Positions 35,015-36,921 of a stretch of 36,921 bases of DNA are shown here, piece by piece. Position numbers and translations under genes: made by a program. Position 1 is the first letter of the stretch. Each line of letters begins with the position of its first letter. The notes under the pieces are model-generated. The model was given only the letters and a program-made list of their open reading frames with translations. It had not been told where the DNA came from and did no database searches. This stretch comes from Paulinella micropora (lineage: Eukaryota; Cercozoa; Imbricatea; Euglyphida): NCBI GenBank assembly GCA_009731375.1, contig BJOX01000284.1, positions 134,982 to 171,902 on the forward strand, read 5' to 3'.

Positions 35015-35117
35015 CTCAAGCCCTCATCGGCACAAGTCATGCCTATATCTCATTCCGACAGCAAGGTCTATCTATCCATCTATCTATCTATCTATCTATC
35101 TATCGATCGATCGATCG

Positions 35118-35161
<44 letters not shown>

Positions 35162-35205
35162 CATCGGCCCAAGTCATGCCGATATCTCCTTCCGACAGCA
35201 AGGTC
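33753..35205. repeat. (TCTA)n with ~52-bp spacer unit, eight copies
   Basis: The unit CAAGCCCTCATCGGCCCAAG... ending CGACAGCAAGGTCTATC occurs at about 33753, 33838, 33969, 34210, 34428, 34624, 35018 and (truncated) 35162. Spacing between copies varies from about 85 to 390 bases, filled with (TCTA)n and short self-complementary (TCGA)n runs near 34310, 34515, 34945 and 35105. Confidence 0.93.
34788..34935. repeat. ~148-bp dispersed duplicate, copy 1
   Basis: A non-satellite block from TTTTCTTCAACGTCC to TTTGCGACATCTCATC. It recurs at 36513-36664 with a few differences. Confidence 0.9.
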
Positions 35206-35440
35206 TATCTATCCATCTATCTATCTATCTATCTATCTATCTATTTATCTATTTTTCTATCTGTCTATCTATGTATTTATTTATTATCTATCTATCTATC
35301 TATCCATGCATCCATCCATATCTATCTATCTGTCACTGTGGTCATCGTCGTCGTCGTCGTTCATACATACATACATACACACATACATACATACATACAC
35401 TACATACATACTACCACACACATTTCTGTTATAATTCTTT
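35206..35440. repeat. (TCTA)n, (ATCC) and (CATA)n tracts
   Basis: Tetranucleotide tracts with a short (GTC)n run near 35343-35360 and (CATA)n to about 35410. No gene seen. Confidence 0.9.
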
Positions 35441-36475
<1,035 letters not shown>

Positions 36476-36512
36476 TATCTATCTATCTATCTATCCATCT
36501 ATCTATCTATCT

Positions 36513-36657
36513 CTTTTCTTCAACGTCCTTCCTCCTCTTCTTTTTTCCAGAACACAGTCTACCCGTGATTCCCACCGGACACATGCACAGTACACAAATT
36601 ACTGTTTGATGTGAAACTGCGTTCCTTTGCAAGGACTACATTCCTTTGCGACATCTC

Positions 36658-36664
<7 letters not shown>
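36513..36664. repeat. ~148-bp dispersed duplicate, copy 2
   Basis: Second copy of the 34788-34935 block; it has one extra T and lacks a few bases in the CCCATCCCGG part. Both copies sit between (TCTA)n tracts, suggesting segmental duplication of satellite plus insert. Confidence 0.9.
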
Positions 36665-36692
<28 letters not shown>

Positions 36693-36694
<2 letters not shown>

Positions 36695-36921
36695 ACTAGG
36701 GAGGTCTTGGTATCGCCTGTATCAGTCCCTTCCGTGCAAACATCACGGCTTAGCTGGGCATCGGGTTAATACTTTACCCACAGACTTCCTTGGTTGACGA
36801 AATCAGAAGCTCCTTTTTTCTGACATTAGTCGATATCTCATCAGTTGATCTCATCACTTACTCCACGGAGCGAACCAAGGCCACTTGAGGTGTCACTGAC
36901 CCTCCCTTGGGCTTGGTTTTT
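36693..36921. other. Mixed-composition sequence to window end, nothing recognised
   Basis: About 230 bases without simple repeats after the last (TCTA)n tract. No reading frame, RNA gene or known repeat is recognised. Confidence 0.5.

Noticed and set aside
33753-35205. Regularly recurring ~52-bp unit resembling a CRISPR-like repeat array
   Set aside because: The stretches between units are (TCTA)n microsatellite of very uneven length, not unique spacers, and the context is a eukaryotic genome.

Overview
The window is metazoan-type genomic DNA, dense in microsatellites and minisatellites and carrying scaffold gaps, into which one Maverick/Polinton element has inserted. I cannot name the host species. 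The element spans 7672-31879 (24,208 bp). It has terminal inverted repeats (98 bp identical at the outer ends, about 120-131 bp in all) and a probable 6-bp target-site duplication with one mismatch (7666-7671 and 31880-31885).

Left flank, 1-7671: (AG)n, (GAT)n, (ATT)n and (CAA)n tracts, several tandem repeats of about 100-180 bp, long (CA)n/(TG)n/(AT)n stretches, a pentanucleotide array, then about 1 kb of low-copy-looking DNA without a recognisable gene. Right flank, 31886-36921: (ATC)n, (CATA)n and (TCTA)n tracts interleaved with three families of 30-55 bp spacer units.

Element layout. At the left, on the plus strand, lie a HIRAN-domain protein, a small basic protein and the protein-primed family B DNA polymerase. 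A long minus-strand block then runs from the fibre gene (28862) down to the lipase (11716). In reading order it holds a phage-tail-fibre-like protein with a C-terminal S74 chaperone domain (broken), a two-helix membrane protein, a beta-rich unknown, the FtsK/HerA-type packaging ATPase, a small basic virion protein, a coiled-coil/adenain-type protease fusion, the penton (minor capsid) protein, the major capsid protein, a 418-residue fibre-like protein, a GIY-YIG endonuclease, a DUF3223-like protein and a class 3 lipase. At the right, on the plus strand, lie a highly charged protein and the retroviral-type integrase, followed by a decayed GIY-YIG gene on the minus strand.

Together these encode the standard Polinton kit: self-synthesis (polymerase), integration (integrase) and virion assembly (capsid proteins, ATPase, protease). 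The accessory genes (fibre, lipase, HIRAN, homing-type nucleases) are what distinguish this copy. Capsid and protease reading frames are open apart from one assembly gap. The polymerase, integrase, fibre and right-hand GIY-YIG gene carry frameshifts or stops, and a 2,377-bp block (20286-22662) is repeated in tandem (22663-25039), creating an ATPase-fibre chimera. Some of these defects may be assembly or sequencing errors: two of the three 10-bp N gaps sit between duplicated flanks of about 27-28 bp, and the polymerase, integrase and GIY-YIG shifts lie in A-runs.
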